A stretch of DNA of 64,000 bases, taken from Mesorhizobium onobrychidis (lineage in GTDB: Bacteria > Pseudomonadota > Alphaproteobacteria > Rhizobiales > Rhizobiaceae). This document shows positions 27,057 through 35,027 of the stretch, piece after piece (positions within the stretch are counted from its first letter, which is position 1; every line of letters starts with the position of its first letter). Below the pieces are notes generated by a model. The model saw only the letters and a list, made by a program, of their open reading frames with translations, was not told the DNA's origin and ran no database searches. The translations under genes and the position numbers were made by a program. Location of the stretch: assembly GCF_024707545.1 (NCBI RefSeq), contig NZ_CP062229.1, forward strand, positions 2,213,501 through 2,277,500, written 5' to 3'.

Positions 27057-27358
27057 GCGACAAAATGCGCCGCTATCGTGCTCGCCGAGCCGCCGGCAAG
27101 GTCGTGCTGTCGGTTGAGGTGGACGACGTCGACCTGGCCGAGAGGTGGGTCGAGGCCGGCTTTCTATCCAGACGGCTTGCCGACGATCGCCAGGCGCTGA
27201 AAGAGGCAGCGGAGCGGTATCTGGCCGGCGCGAGAGCCGGCCGAGCGCGAAAGGTGATCAGCGCCCTTCCTGGCCTTGCCAAGCGGATGTGGCGCGAGCG
27301 GCATATGGAGCAGCCGAACAATCCCCCGCACATCGTGCCGATGCGGAGGCGGGCATGA
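27053..27358 (+). CDS. Small basic protein, MRRYRxRR family (101 aa)
   Basis: Starts MSDKMRRYRARRAAGKVVLS, then VDDVDLAERWVEAGFLSRRL, and ends in a basic tail with HIVPMRRRA. A paralogue at 28175 shares the N-terminal basic box, a VDxxxxAE strand-helix and AGFL. Such proteins are frequent in alphaproteobacterial mobile elements; role unknown, possibly DNA-binding. Confidence 0.65.
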   Translation: MSDKMRRYRARRAAGKVVLSVEVDDVDLAERWVEAGFLSRRLADDRQALKEAAERYLAGARAGRARKVISALPGLAKRMWRERHMEQPNNPPHIVPMRRRA

Positions 27359-27393
27359 TAGCGGCCTATTGCTCGGTAAACGAGCCGGATGAT

Positions 27394-27603
27394 TCAGCCC
27401 GTGCCGGCGGGATCGATCTTCGTCAGCCGCTCTTTGGCCTTGACCAGACGCCGTTGCGCAGACCGTATGCTATCGCACAACGCGACACCGACGACGGCGC
27501 CGCAGTCCTGGTCCAGCAACCTATTCGCGCGTTTGAGAGAGGTCTCAGCTCGTTTGATGCGCAGCCTGGCCTCAGCCCGTTCCAAGTTAAAAAAATCAAG
27601 CAT
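27394..27603 (-). CDS. Possible small helical protein, opposite strand (69 aa)
   Basis: From ATG 27603: MLDFFNLERAEARLRIKRAE, TSLKRANRLLDQD, then SIRSAQRRLVKAKERL. Strong heptad-like helix pattern, but no clear ribosome-binding site, and it opposes the direction of its neighbours. The plus strand here has a longer frame with poor composition. Confidence 0.4.
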   Translation of the reverse strand: MLDFFNLERAEARLRIKRAETSLKRANRLLDQDCGAVVGVALCDSIRSAQRRLVKAKERLTKIDPAGTG

Positions 27604-27813
27604 TGTTCCGCATTCGAGGTTGCAGCAGTCCCTTCAATGGACCAACCCCTGCAGATCGCTTTGGTTCCTGCGACGTATTGGCCGCTCACACCAATAAAGG
27701 GGGGCGTGTCGACAACCCAAAATCGAAACGGGCGCCGGAACCGCCGAGGGCTTACGCGCAGAATTTTTTTCCCCCGATCGAATATTTCGGCCTGAATAGG
27801 GATTTCACGATAG

Positions 27814-28170
27814 ATGACCACAACCTCACCAGCCTCTAACCCGCAGGTTTCCGGCATTCCACCTATCCCGAGATGGCTGACGCGGGCTGAAAAGGCAGCG
27901 TTCAGGCGCATTGCAGAGCAGCGAAATGCTGCCGGCCGGCCAGTTTCGATCGCAGAAATCGATGCGCTGGCCGACCTCGTGACGCTGCGCAGCCGGATAG
28001 CGGACACTCGGAAGATTTACAGTTACGCCATTGCCCAACTGAAGAAAAACCCGGCGTGGAGGAGCGACCAAGCCCTCGCTCTCACTACAAGCCGCCAGAT
28101 CGATGCCCAGACCGCGCGGGCGCAGCGCATGGCATCAGATCTCGGCCTGTCGAGCGGTTCCGAAGGCTGA
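27814..28170 (+). CDS. Possible phage terminase small subunit (P27-like), 118 aa
   Basis: Reads IPPIPRWLTRAEKAAFRRIA, VSIAEIDALADLVTLRSRIA, then TTSRQIDAQTARAQRMASDL. The order PxPxWLTxAEKxxFxRI, helix with ALADLV, and a late helix ending DLGL fits small P27-type terminase subunits, which select DNA for packaging. No large subunit follows. The assignment is by pattern only. Confidence 0.5.
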   Translation: MTTTSPASNPQVSGIPPIPRWLTRAEKAAFRRIAEQRNAAGRPVSIAEIDALADLVTLRSRIADTRKIYSYAIAQLKKNPAWRSDQALALTTSRQIDAQTARAQRMASDLGLSSGSEG

Positions 28171-28174
28171 TCGC

Positions 28175-28390
28175 ATGTCAGCGGCCGATCGCATGCGTCG
28201 ATATCGGGAGCGCCAGCGCAATGGGCGCCGGCCGCTGCTGATCGACGTCGACGAGGTCGCGGTCGCTGAATACCTGATCGCTGCCGGCTTCTTGCCACCA
28301 TGCAAGGCGGAAGACCGCAACGCCATCCGCACGGCTGCCGAAAGCAGCGCACGATTTCCCGCCGGACTAATCTTAGCCGATGCCGCCTAA
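28175..28390 (+). CDS. Small basic protein, paralogue of the 27053 gene (71 aa)
   Basis: Reads MSAADRMRRYRERQRNGRRP, then LLIDVDEVAVAEYLIAAGFL and KAEDRNAIRTAAESSA. Same box order as the 27053 product: MRRYRxR, VDxxxxAE, AGFL, then DRxA. Starts 4 bp after the terminase-like stop. Confidence 0.65.
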   Translation: MSAADRMRRYRERQRNGRRPLLIDVDEVAVAEYLIAAGFLPPCKAEDRNAIRTAAESSARFPAGLILADAA

Positions 28391-28491
28391 GCCGGGGCAC
28401 GTAGGCGTCCTGTAATGGGTCAATACGCCTTGGCACCGCGATTGCATGGTCAGCTACGCCGGGTGTTGGGACCGGCATTGGGGCGATGGGG

Positions 28492-28526
28492 CCTCGCCGC
28501 TTCGCGAATGGAGCGGCGAGGTTTTT
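28492..28526 (+). terminator. Intrinsic terminator at the end of the element's gene run
   Basis: CCTCGCCGCT/AGCGGCGAGG perfect 10-bp stem, 10-nt loop, followed directly by TTTTT. Oriented to stop the rightward transcript of the element. Confidence 0.7.
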
Positions 28527-28656
28527 CATTCAGCCATCAGCCTCTAAGGCAGCTCGACAGCCGATCCGGAGTGACGAGAGGCCGCCAAGATAATCCTGCA
28601 CATCGATCCTGAGAAAGACCCCGAGCGGGGGCGGCTGTCTTCCCCGAGTTCTCCCG

Positions 28657-28857
28657 CTACCGGTTGACCAGCCACAGAATAATCGAGAGCACGATGCTGA
28701 TCAGGATCCCGGTGGCGATCGGAACATAGAACGTGAAGTTCTCACGCTCGATCACGATATCACCAGGCAGTCGGCCAAGGCCGATCCGTGACAACCACGG
28801 CCACAATAGGCCCACCGCAACTATGATGAGACCAACGACAATCAGGGTTCGCGACAT
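28657..28857 (-). CDS. DUF2905 small membrane protein (66 aa)
   Basis: Two membrane spans (TLIVVGLIIVAVGLLWPWLS and IATGILISIVLSIILWLV) flank the family hallmark LGRLPGDIVIERENFTFYVP. Complete. Function unknown; found across bacteria. Confidence 0.88.
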   Translation of the reverse strand: MSRTLIVVGLIIVAVGLLWPWLSRIGLGRLPGDIVIERENFTFYVPIATGILISIVLSIILWLVNR

Positions 28858-28920
28858 GGGGCTGCGTCATGCCAGAAACAATTAATTAGCGCGGGGACAG
28901 AGCACTAGCAGAATCCCGTT

Positions 28921-29025
28921 ATGTTCACTGAAACAAAAGCCAGGATCGGGCCGTTTGCAATCTGACGTCCCACACTCTGGCGACTCCAGTAGACCCTCGC
29001 GCTGGCTTCGGCCGGCGGGCTTTTT
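28921..29025 (+). ncRNA. Candidate small RNA ending in an intrinsic terminator
   Basis: CGCTGGC-TTCG-GCCGGCG (29000-29017, one G-T pair) followed by GGCTTTTT is a strong rightward terminator, yet no rightward gene precedes it: the neighbour is the leftward DUF2905 gene. A short RNA starting near 28921 would explain it. The 5' end is a guess. Confidence 0.3.
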
Positions 29026-29045
29026 GTTCCGCCTGAGGGACATTT

Positions 29046-29077
29046 CTGCCGCCGCGCTGTGGCCAGCGCGGCGGCAG
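29046..29077 (-). terminator. Perfect 14-bp hairpin downstream of the CBS gene
   Basis: CTGCCGCCGCGCTG/CAGCGCGGCGGCAG with loop TGGC, 37 bp beyond the stop of the leftward CBS gene. Followed on that strand by AAATG rather than a T-run; still the likely transcript end. Confidence 0.55.
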
Positions 29078-29114
29078 AGTGAAGGTCTTCAAAAGGGCAC
29101 GGGCGAGCCGCCCT

Positions 29115-29537
29115 TCAGTGGTGATGGGCGGAAACCTTCTTGACGTATTCGGACACCAGTTCCGTCGGTGCCGACTGACTGACGTCGCCGACGCTAAGGA
29201 TGCCGACCATCCGCATATTCTTGTTGATCACCGGCAACCTGCGGATTTTCAGTTCTTCCATGTGCCGTACGGCCTTGGCCAGATCGTCGTCTTCGCGGCA
29301 GCAGTGAATGCCGGCCGTCATGACATCGCGCGCCGTTGCGGTGCGGCTGTCGAAACCATCCTCCGCCAGTCCTTTGCAGACAATATCGCGGTCGGTCACC
29401 ATTCCGATCAGTCGGTCGTTCTCTCCGATGGGAATCGACCCGATATCCTGGGCTCGCATCATTTTCGCCAGTTCGGTTACAGCGATTTCGGGGCTGACCC
29501 AGTCGACACCCTTATGCATTGCGTCTTTGACTTTCAT
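29115..29537 (-). CDS. CBS-domain pair protein (140 aa)
   Basis: Two CBS domains, which bind adenine nucleotides and act as energy sensors: MKVKDAMHKGVDWVSPEIAV, IPIGENDRLIGMVTDRDIV, then RDVMTAGIHCCREDDDLAKA and LPVINKNMRMVGILSVGDVS. Start at 29537 behind GGGAGG. His-rich C-terminus (SAHHH). A GGAAC-N16-TGTT element lies 96 bp upstream, consistent with general-stress control. Confidence 0.9.
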   Translation of the reverse strand: MKVKDAMHKGVDWVSPEIAVTELAKMMRAQDIGSIPIGENDRLIGMVTDRDIVCKGLAEDGFDSRTATARDVMTAGIHCCREDDDLAKAVRHMEELKIRRLPVINKNMRMVGILSVGDVSQSAPTELVSEYVKKVSAHHH

Positions 29538-29632
29538 GGCGGACCTCCCTTGCTGGGGTTGGAGAATGTCCCTCTGTCCCATGTTACCGCGGACGGGGCT
29601 TGGCTGCCAGAGTTCGTTCCTCCTGCCGACAG

Positions 29633-29657
29633 AACAGCGAGTACGAACGAATGTTCC
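29633..29657 (-). promoter_or_regulatory. EcfG-like promoter for the CBS gene
   Basis: On the minus strand: GGAAC (29657-29653), 16-bp spacer, TGTT (29636-29633). The alphaproteobacterial general-stress sigma factor EcfG is known to use GGAAC-N16/17-cGTT-like sites. Confidence 0.45.
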
Positions 29658-29740
29658 GCTTGGCATTTCAGCAAGAGCTAACGGAACGGAAACGGCTCTC
29701 CGCTATTGAATCAAATTCGAGTTTTGCGTGGGGCGTTCCG

Positions 29741-30100
29741 ATGAGTAAGCGCGCCGGGGACCGGCTGGAGTTTATCGAGCCGTTACTGCCGACCCTGGTC
29801 GAGAAGCCGCCCGAGGGAGGCGACTGGATCCACGAGGTCAAGTTCGACGGCTACCGCTCGCAGATCGTGATTGACGACGAGGGCGTTCGCATTTTCACGC
29901 GCCGGGGTCTCGATTGGAAGGCAAAATATCGCGACCTGACCGCAGCGGCAAAACTGCTTGGTGTCGAAAGCGCCATCATCGACGGCGAAATCATCGTACT
30001 CAATGAGGCTGGCCTGTCAGACTTTCGTGCATTGCGGTCAGCTATCACCCGCCGGCAGCACGACCTCTATTTCGTCGCTTTCGATGGACGAGAGCCATGA
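29741..30100 (+). pseudogene. ATP-dependent DNA ligase (LigD-type), N-terminal fragment
   Basis: Starts MSKRAGDRLEFIEPLLPTLV and includes the nucleotidyl-transfer motif HEVKFDGYRSQI with its catalytic Lys, then AIIDGEIIVLNEAGLSDFRA and LYFVAFD before a premature stop. Only the first third of the ligase domain remains. A second, more decayed copy lies at 50.64 kb. Confidence 0.8.
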
Positions 30101-30160
30101 CCAGCAAGTAACACGCCGGAGGTCGGGCTTTGACCCTAGCGAGGTCGGCCCGCGAGTTTT

Positions 30161-30880
30161 CTAACCTTGCCTATTGCCGAGGTCGATCCAGGTTGGGGCG
30201 TGGTCGCTCGTCTTTTCCCAACCGCTGACGTGACGATCTACATTGGCGCCGCGCAATCGTCCGGCAATTGAGGGCCTGAGGAGGAGGGGATCGATCCTAA
30301 GCCCGCATCTCGGGAATAGGCGTTCCTGAAATAATCCCAGAACGTGTAAATCCTTTCGCCCGGATGGCGTTCGCGCAATGCGTCGATCCAACCATGGTCA
30401 ACCAGTTGCCGAAAGGCTTCGCGCACCTCTGGACGAAGAAGCGCATCGTCGACCCAGCGCTCGGGTTTATGAGCATCAAGATCGGTCGGCATGACGTTAT
30501 GGTCGCCGGCCAGGACCACCGGCACCCCGTAGGCAAGCAGTTCAGCTGCATGGGCAGTAAAGCGCTCACCAGGGCAGCTTATGGTCGAACTTGGGACCGG
30601 GCGCCGGGTTGCCGTTGGGTAGGTAAAGACAGTCAATCAGGATCCCATTTACGGCAGCTTCAATGTATCGGCCATTTGCGACTTCGGGATCGCCCGAAAG
30701 TCCCCTGCGGGTCTCTTGAGGCTCTACGCCGCGTGCCAGAATGGCAACGCCTTTTACAGCTCTTTTGGCCGTGCCAGATTGCGCAGTATCCCGCCGCCCG
30801 AATGGCTGCTATCGGAGACTTCTCCTGCGGCGTTTTCCCCAGTTGGCGAGCGCCTTCGAGCCAGCGCTTCTCACCAGCTC
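30161..30880 (-). pseudogene. Exonuclease III (XthA-type), multiply frameshifted
   Basis: Fragments in order, 5' to 3' on the minus strand: SPIAAIRAAGYCAIWHGQKS, ANGRYIEAAVNGILIDCLYL, NGNPAPGPKFD, ERFTAHAAELLAYGVPVVLA then GDHNVMPTDLDAHKPERW, TFWDYFRNAYSRDAG, and LRIDPLLLRPSIAGRL...SDHAPTWIDL. GDxNVxPTDxD and SDHAP are metal and catalytic motifs of the family. At least three frame changes (near 30300, 30570 and 30740) and no intact N-terminus. Confidence 0.78.
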
Positions 30881-31193
30881 GGCCGCGTCGCCAAATACCA
30901 ATGTGACGGTCTGGCTATCACTTCGATCTCATTCCAGTGATTGGAGCCGCGAGGGGTGCTCGGGACGGCGCGAACGCGGTAGGGCAACACCGCAGTCGCT
31001 CCATTGGTTTCGGCGATGTAAATCATGTAGTTATGGATTGTAAATCCCGCAATTTCTCTTGAGTTTCTGAAAGTTGATTTGCGAGCGAACCAATCCAAAG
31101 GTATTGCCGATACCATAGTGCAATAGAGCTAATGTTGCCGACGGTCGATCCTTGTCTCACATCCGAATGATCGGATAGAGATAGGAGGACGTC

Positions 31194-31325
31194 ATGTTAG
31201 CAGCATCACTATCGCCCACGCGGTGCGAACTTCATGCCACCACGGCTCACGCCGGGGTCGGCGACTCAATCCGCCCCTTCTGCGTCAAGGTTCCCGAGTC
31301 GGAACTGACCGAATTGCGCCGGTTT
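31194..31325 (+). pseudogene. Epoxide hydrolase N-terminal (EHN) domain scrap
   Basis: Reads VGDSIRPFCVKVPESELTEL followed by RRF, the start of an epoxide hydrolase N-terminal domain (xIRPFxVxVPxxELxxLRRR), then is lost. It lies in frame upstream of the DUF6130 gene but is not part of it. Confidence 0.5.
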
Positions 31326-31337
31326 CGGCACAATGCC

Positions 31338-31787
31338 ATGACCCTACTCATCACGACGCTTGCCGCAGTTGCGACAGGAGCCGTGCTCGCTACGAGCGCC
31401 TTCGCCCAGAGCGCGAGGGACGTCCGCGGCGCTTCACCGTTCGAAACAATCGAGAACGAACCCGCACCCAAACTGATAGTGGATCCACCACTTCCGGGCC
31501 CACTGGCCCAGGGCCTCTTTCAGGCCCAGTACCGGACGGAGAACGTGCACATCGTGCCGGTGTTTGGGGAGGGCGCCCTCAAGGCATCTCCACGCATCGG
31601 GCATCTGCATATAACCGTCAACGACCACGAATTCTTGTGGGCGGATTCGGGTAACACCAATACTGTCGACATTGCAGGGTTTTCGCCCGGCGATCACAAG
31701 GTGAAGATCGAGTTGGTCGACGCTAACCACAACGTCTTCGCCGGACAATCTGTGACGGTACCGTTCACTGTGCCTCCTGCAAAATAG
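31338..31787 (+). CDS. DUF6130 family exported protein (149 aa)
   Basis: Start at 31338 gives a Sec signal peptide (MTLLITTLAAVATGAVLATS, AFAQ). The mature part reads PKLIVDPPLPGPLAQGLFQA, RIGHLHITVNDHEFLWADSG and GFSPGDHKVKIELVDANHNV: an immunoglobulin-like or copper-protein-like beta fold, predicted periplasmic. Function unknown. Confidence 0.8.
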   Translation: MTLLITTLAAVATGAVLATSAFAQSARDVRGASPFETIENEPAPKLIVDPPLPGPLAQGLFQAQYRTENVHIVPVFGEGALKASPRIGHLHITVNDHEFLWADSGNTNTVDIAGFSPGDHKVKIELVDANHNVFAGQSVTVPFTVPPAK

Positions 31788-31840
31788 GGAGACCGGCTTT
31801 CCGCTAATGCCCCGGAAACGGTGCCGTCGCGGGAGTGGTT

Positions 31841-31953
31841 GCATTTGGGAGTTGGCGTAGTCTCCGGGGTGTCAAACCTCGAATCATCCGGCGTTAGAGC
31901 GCCGGACAGGAGACTACGCCATGACAAGGACTCCCATAAATGCGGAGCCATTC
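31841..31953. repeat. Nested inverted repeat, possible structured RNA or IS end
   Basis: GGCGTAGTCTCC (31854-31865) and GGAGACTACGCC (31909-31920) form a perfect 12-bp stem; inside is TCCGGCG/CGCCGGA (31887-31893, 31900-31906). Outside, GGGAGT/ACTCCC and GCATTT/AAATGC extend the symmetry. A 51-codon frame (31921-32076) follows immediately but has no known relatives that I recognise. Confidence 0.55.
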
Positions 31954-32092
31954 ATCCTGAGGAAGGCGACGAGCTATCTTCGACAGGGCAAGCCGACCGA
32001 TACTGGCTGGGGCGCCGGGCCGCGCAGCACCATGTGCCGGGCAGGGGGTCCGTTCATCGGCATGCTGGAACGATAGGAGAAAGGATTTCGAT

Positions 32093-32488
32093 ATGACTGA
32101 GAAACTTCTCTTCACTGGCAAGACCCACAATACTAGCGGTCGCGATGGCGGAGCCCGCAGCAGCGACGGCCAGCTGGACATCAAGCTGAAGCAGCCGCAC
32201 CCGGCCGCCGAAAACCTGTTCGGTGCCGCCTGGTCGGCCTGCTACATGGGAGCGCTCGAGGTCGCAGCCTCCCAGAGAAACATCAAGCTTCCGGCGGGTA
32301 CCGCGGTCGATGCAGAGATCGATTTGAACTCAGACGCCGGCTCCTACTTCCTGCGGGCGCGCCTCAACGTCAGCGTGCCGGGCGTCGACCCTCAGGTTGC
32401 GCGCGAGCTGCTCGGTGCGGCACACAGCATTTGTCCGTACTCCAAGGCGACGCACGGCAACATCAACGTTGCGACCAAGCTCCTCTGA
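32093..32488 (+). CDS. ohr: Organic hydroperoxide reductase Ohr
   Basis: Thiol peroxidase that reduces fatty-acid and other organic hydroperoxides, 131 aa. Both redox cysteines are present: GAAWSACYMGALEVA (peroxidatic) and AHSICPYSKATHGNI (resolving). GGAGAAAGG precedes the start. OhrR, the usual MarR-type repressor, is not adjacent. Confidence 0.93.
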   Translation: MTEKLLFTGKTHNTSGRDGGARSSDGQLDIKLKQPHPAAENLFGAAWSACYMGALEVAASQRNIKLPAGTAVDAEIDLNSDAGSYFLRARLNVSVPGVDPQVARELLGAAHSICPYSKATHGNINVATKLL

Positions 32489-32570
32489 ACCCGGTCAAGT
32501 CTGCCCGGCGGAGACCGCGAAAGCCGGAGCTGTTCACCAATGAACTCAGAATAGCGATCGAGTGATTGGG

Positions 32571-32589
32571 CGGCGCCAAAGTGGCGCCG
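32571..32589 (+). terminator. Hairpin after ohr
   Basis: CGGCGCCA/TGGCGCCG perfect 8-bp stem, 3-nt loop, about 80 bp after the ohr stop. No T-run. Confidence 0.45.
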
Positions 32590-32725
32590 TCCAAGTCAAT
32601 AACGGCGATCTAGGTAGTGAGCATCGTCATGATGCAACAATGTGACGTCTGGATGTCGCGTCGGCCCGGCCCCGCCGCCTTTGCGGGTGTCCAGCCGTCG
32701 CGGCTGAGCTGTGAGGCGATCGACG

Positions 32726-33211
32726 ATGAACGATATCATCGAAGTGCAATTCGATTTGACACCCCCCACCCAGGAACAGTTGCGGGAGTTGGCGGCAGAC
32801 CTCAGCGACAAAGAGCGACATTTGCTACTCGAGCATGGCGAGGAAGCGCCGTTCTGCGGTGTCTTTCTCACTGAGAAGCGGGAGGGGGTATATACCTGCC
32901 GCTTGTGCGGACTGCCGTTGTTCAAAGGCGGCGCCAAATTTGAAAGTGGCACCGGCTGGCCGAGCTTTACCGCGCCCTTCGCTGAAGAACATCTGCGTGA
33001 CATCCGCGACACCAGCTACGGCATGGTCAGAACGGAAATCGTTTGCGCCCGTTGTGGCGCGCACCAAGGCCACGTCTTCCCAGACGGCCCCCCGCCGGCC
33101 GGGGAGCGTTTTTGCATAAATTCAGGATCGCTTGAGTTCACTCCCCAAGGGGAATTGCTTCCCGACAAACTCCGCCGAGGCGCTCCCGAAGGTGAACCGT
33201 GGCGTAGCTGA
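32726..33211 (+). CDS. msrB: Peptide-methionine (R)-S-oxide reductase
   Basis: Repairs oxidised methionine (R-sulfoxide), 161 aa. Structural zinc cysteines in YTCRLCGLPL and CARCGAHQGH; GTGWPSFTAP substrate loop; catalytic Cys in RFCINSGSLEF. Start ATG at 32726 preferred over the GTG at 32711. Next to ohr, giving an oxidative-stress pair. Confidence 0.95.
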   Translation: MNDIIEVQFDLTPPTQEQLRELAADLSDKERHLLLEHGEEAPFCGVFLTEKREGVYTCRLCGLPLFKGGAKFESGTGWPSFTAPFAEEHLRDIRDTSYGMVRTEIVCARCGAHQGHVFPDGPPPAGERFCINSGSLEFTPQGELLPDKLRRGAPEGEPWRS

Positions 33212-33319
33212 CTCTGCGTTCCAGCCGTCTGTAGCCAAGGGTGGGGGCGCCGCGGCCAGGCGGCCGATGGCCGATACCCGCCCGCCGGGGTTAGTCGGCG
33301 GCAGGGGCGGGCTGTGGCT

Positions 33320-33567
33320 TGTGGTTGCGCTTTCGGATGTCGACGCCGGATGCGTTGCCGGGCAGACCGTGCTGCAGACGGCGCGCGCTTCGGGGTCAGG
33401 ATTCCCGCGGCCTGCGAATTTGGCCTGTGCGGAACCTGCAAGGTGAAAAAGGTCTCCGGCAGGTGGAGATGACCCACAATGGCGGCATCCTCGATCACGA
33501 GATCGATGACGGCTTTATCCTCGCCTGCTGCTCGAAACCGCTGTCGGCGCTCGAGATCGAAGCCTGA
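33320..33567 (+). pseudogene. 2Fe-2S ferredoxin domain, frameshifted remnant
   Basis: Reads QTVLQTARASG, then in a second frame VRIPAACEFGLCGTCKVKKV (the CxxxxCxxC cluster ligands), then in a third frame QVEMTHNGGILDHEIDDGFI and ILACCSKPL with the last Cys ligand. It looks like the C-terminal ferredoxin module of a hybrid reductase, now tail-to-tail with a flavin reductase gene. Confidence 0.72.
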
Positions 33568-33579
33568 TAGACAAGCCGC

Positions 33580-34326
33580 TCACACCCCGTAGCGCTCGGT
33601 GCGGATGAGGCCGGCCGGGACGTCGGCGTCGATCAGCGCCTCGGCGGCGGCCGAGACGAAGGCGTTCCAGCCGCAGACGATGGCAAGCTTCGGCGGCTCG
33701 GGCAGCCGCGACATGGATTGCATCATCATCTGGGCGTCGATCCGCCGCGAATAGTCATCGGGGCGCTGAGCCGGCTCGCGCGTCAGCGTCAGCACCAGTT
33801 CGAAGCCGTCGCGGCGGTCGTCGAGCTTGATCAGCTCGTCGCGAAAGATCACCTCGTCCCAGATCCGCGCCGAAAACACCAACGCGACCGGCACGGAGGA
33901 TTTGCGCGCCGTGCGGTGGCGCACCATCGCCATCAGCGGCACCACGCCGGAACCGCCTCCGACCAGGATGATCGGCCCGCCATCGCTGTCGGACCAGACG
34001 AAGTGGCCGCCGAGCGGACCGCGCAGCTCGATTTCGTCGCCGACCGCTGCCACCTCGTGGAAGAAGGGCGAGACCTCGCCGTCTTCGAGCCGTTCGATCG
34101 CCACCTCGACCGTCCCGCCGCTCTCGGGTGCGGAGGCGATCGAATAGGAGCGGCGCGCCTGATAGCCGTCCGGCGCTGTCAGCCTGACATCGACATGTTG
34201 CCCGGCCTGATGGGCAAAGGGTCGCGACAGCTTGAAGAAGAAACTGGTGACGCGCGGCGTGCGCTTTTCGATGCGAATGATCTTCGCCATCTGCCAGGGT
34301 GATTGCGTCGCCGCTGCCTCGCTCAT
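33580..34326 (-). CDS. FAD/NAD(P)-binding ferredoxin-reductase-type protein
   Basis: 248 aa. Flavin-binding RRSYSIASAPESG, then the NAD(P) site GPIILVGGGSGVVPLMAMVR and VCGWNAFVSAAAEALI, and a C-terminal aromatic ERYGV. Start at 34326 lies in the stop of the sulfite-oxidase-like gene (ATGA), so the pair is co-translated. It probably passes electrons to or from the Mo enzyme. Confidence 0.9.
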   Translation of the reverse strand: MSEAAATQSPWQMAKIIRIEKRTPRVTSFFFKLSRPFAHQAGQHVDVRLTAPDGYQARRSYSIASAPESGGTVEVAIERLEDGEVSPFFHEVAAVGDEIELRGPLGGHFVWSDSDGGPIILVGGGSGVVPLMAMVRHRTARKSSVPVALVFSARIWDEVIFRDELIKLDDRRDGFELVLTLTREPAQRPDDYSRRIDAQMMMQSMSRLPEPPKLAIVCGWNAFVSAAAEALIDADVPAGLIRTERYGV

Positions 34327-34934
34327 GGATCGTCCGTGTAGCGCTGCTCGCGCCACGGGTCGCCATAGATGTGATAGCCGCGCAATTCCCAGAAGCCCGG
34401 CTCGTCGTGCTCGGTGAACTGCAGCCCGTTCAGCCATTTGGCCGACTTCCAGAAATAGAGATGCGGCACCAGCAGCCGCGCCGGTCCGCCATGGTCCGGC
34501 GTGATTGGTTTGCCTTCATAGAGCAGCGCCACCATCGCCTTGCCGGCGACAAGGTCCTTCGCCGGCACATTGGTGGCGTAGCCGTCGAACGAATGTGCCA
34601 GCGTGAAGGCGGTCGGCGGCGCGATGCCGGCATCGGCAAGGATATCGTCGATCAGCACGCCTTGCCATGACGTGTCGAACTTGCTCCATGCCGTCACGCA
34701 ATGGATGTCACGCGTCATCCTGCTCAGCGGCAGCGCGTTGAACTCGGCCCAGGTCCATTTCTTGAGCGGCCGCGGTCCGTGCTTGAGCGTGAACGACCAG
34801 TCCTCGGTGCGCACGCGCGGCGTCGGCCCGGCTGACAGCACGGGGAAGCCTTGCTCGAGATACTGTCCGGGCGGAATGCGTCCATCCGCATCCGTCGGGG
34901 GCTTTCGTCCTGAAAAGAAGCCGCGGGTTACCAT
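34323..34934 (-). CDS. Sulfite-oxidase-like molybdopterin enzyme
   Basis: Oxidoreductase Mo-binding domain protein, about 203 aa from the ATG at 34934. Hallmarks: GRIPPGQYLEQGFPVLSAGP, the Mo-ligand Cys in DIHCVTAWSKFDTSWQGV, and HDEPGFWELRGYHIYGDPW. No signal peptide is seen, so cytoplasmic. The frame is open upstream into a PDZ fragment, but the family start near MVTRGFFSGRKPP argues for 34934. Confidence 0.88.
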   Translation of the reverse strand: MVTRGFFSGRKPPTDADGRIPPGQYLEQGFPVLSAGPTPRVRTEDWSFTLKHGPRPLKKWTWAEFNALPLSRMTRDIHCVTAWSKFDTSWQGVLIDDILADAGIAPPTAFTLAHSFDGYATNVPAKDLVAGKAMVALLYEGKPITPDHGGPARLLVPHLYFWKSAKWLNGLQFTEHDEPGFWELRGYHIYGDPWREQRYTDDP

Positions 34935-35027
34935 CGACACGATCCGTTGCTGCGGGTCGAAATCGACCGCGGCCAGTGTTCTCGACGATATCCCGGCGGG
35001 CAACAGGAATCTTGGGCGAGGGGACTT

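Larger units (their letters stand above)
23348..28526. mobile_element. Compact integrative element, candidate phage satellite or prophage remnant
   Basis: Integrase at the tRNA end, a repressor with divergent operator array, 9-10 small rightward genes with overlapping starts and stops, repeats, a possible terminase small subunit, and a terminator at 28.5 kb. No portal, capsid, tail, lysis or large terminase gene is visible. The right boundary is set here at the terminator because no second att copy was found. Confidence 0.65.

Noticed and set aside
27145..27795. 216-codon plus-strand frame through the end of the MRRYR gene
   Set aside because: The first part is out of frame with a supported gene and the rest has low coding quality and no ribosome-binding site.
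28650..28672. TCTCCCGCTACC near the DUF2905 stop as a second att site
   Set aside because: Matches only 11-12 bases of the tRNA end, is in the opposite orientation to the att site at 23.35 kb, and lies partly in DUF2905 coding sequence.
30871..31116. 81-codon minus-strand frame before the exonuclease remnant
   Set aside because: No ribosome-binding site and no family resemblance; it may be the missing 5' debris of a neighbouring gene, but this cannot be supported.
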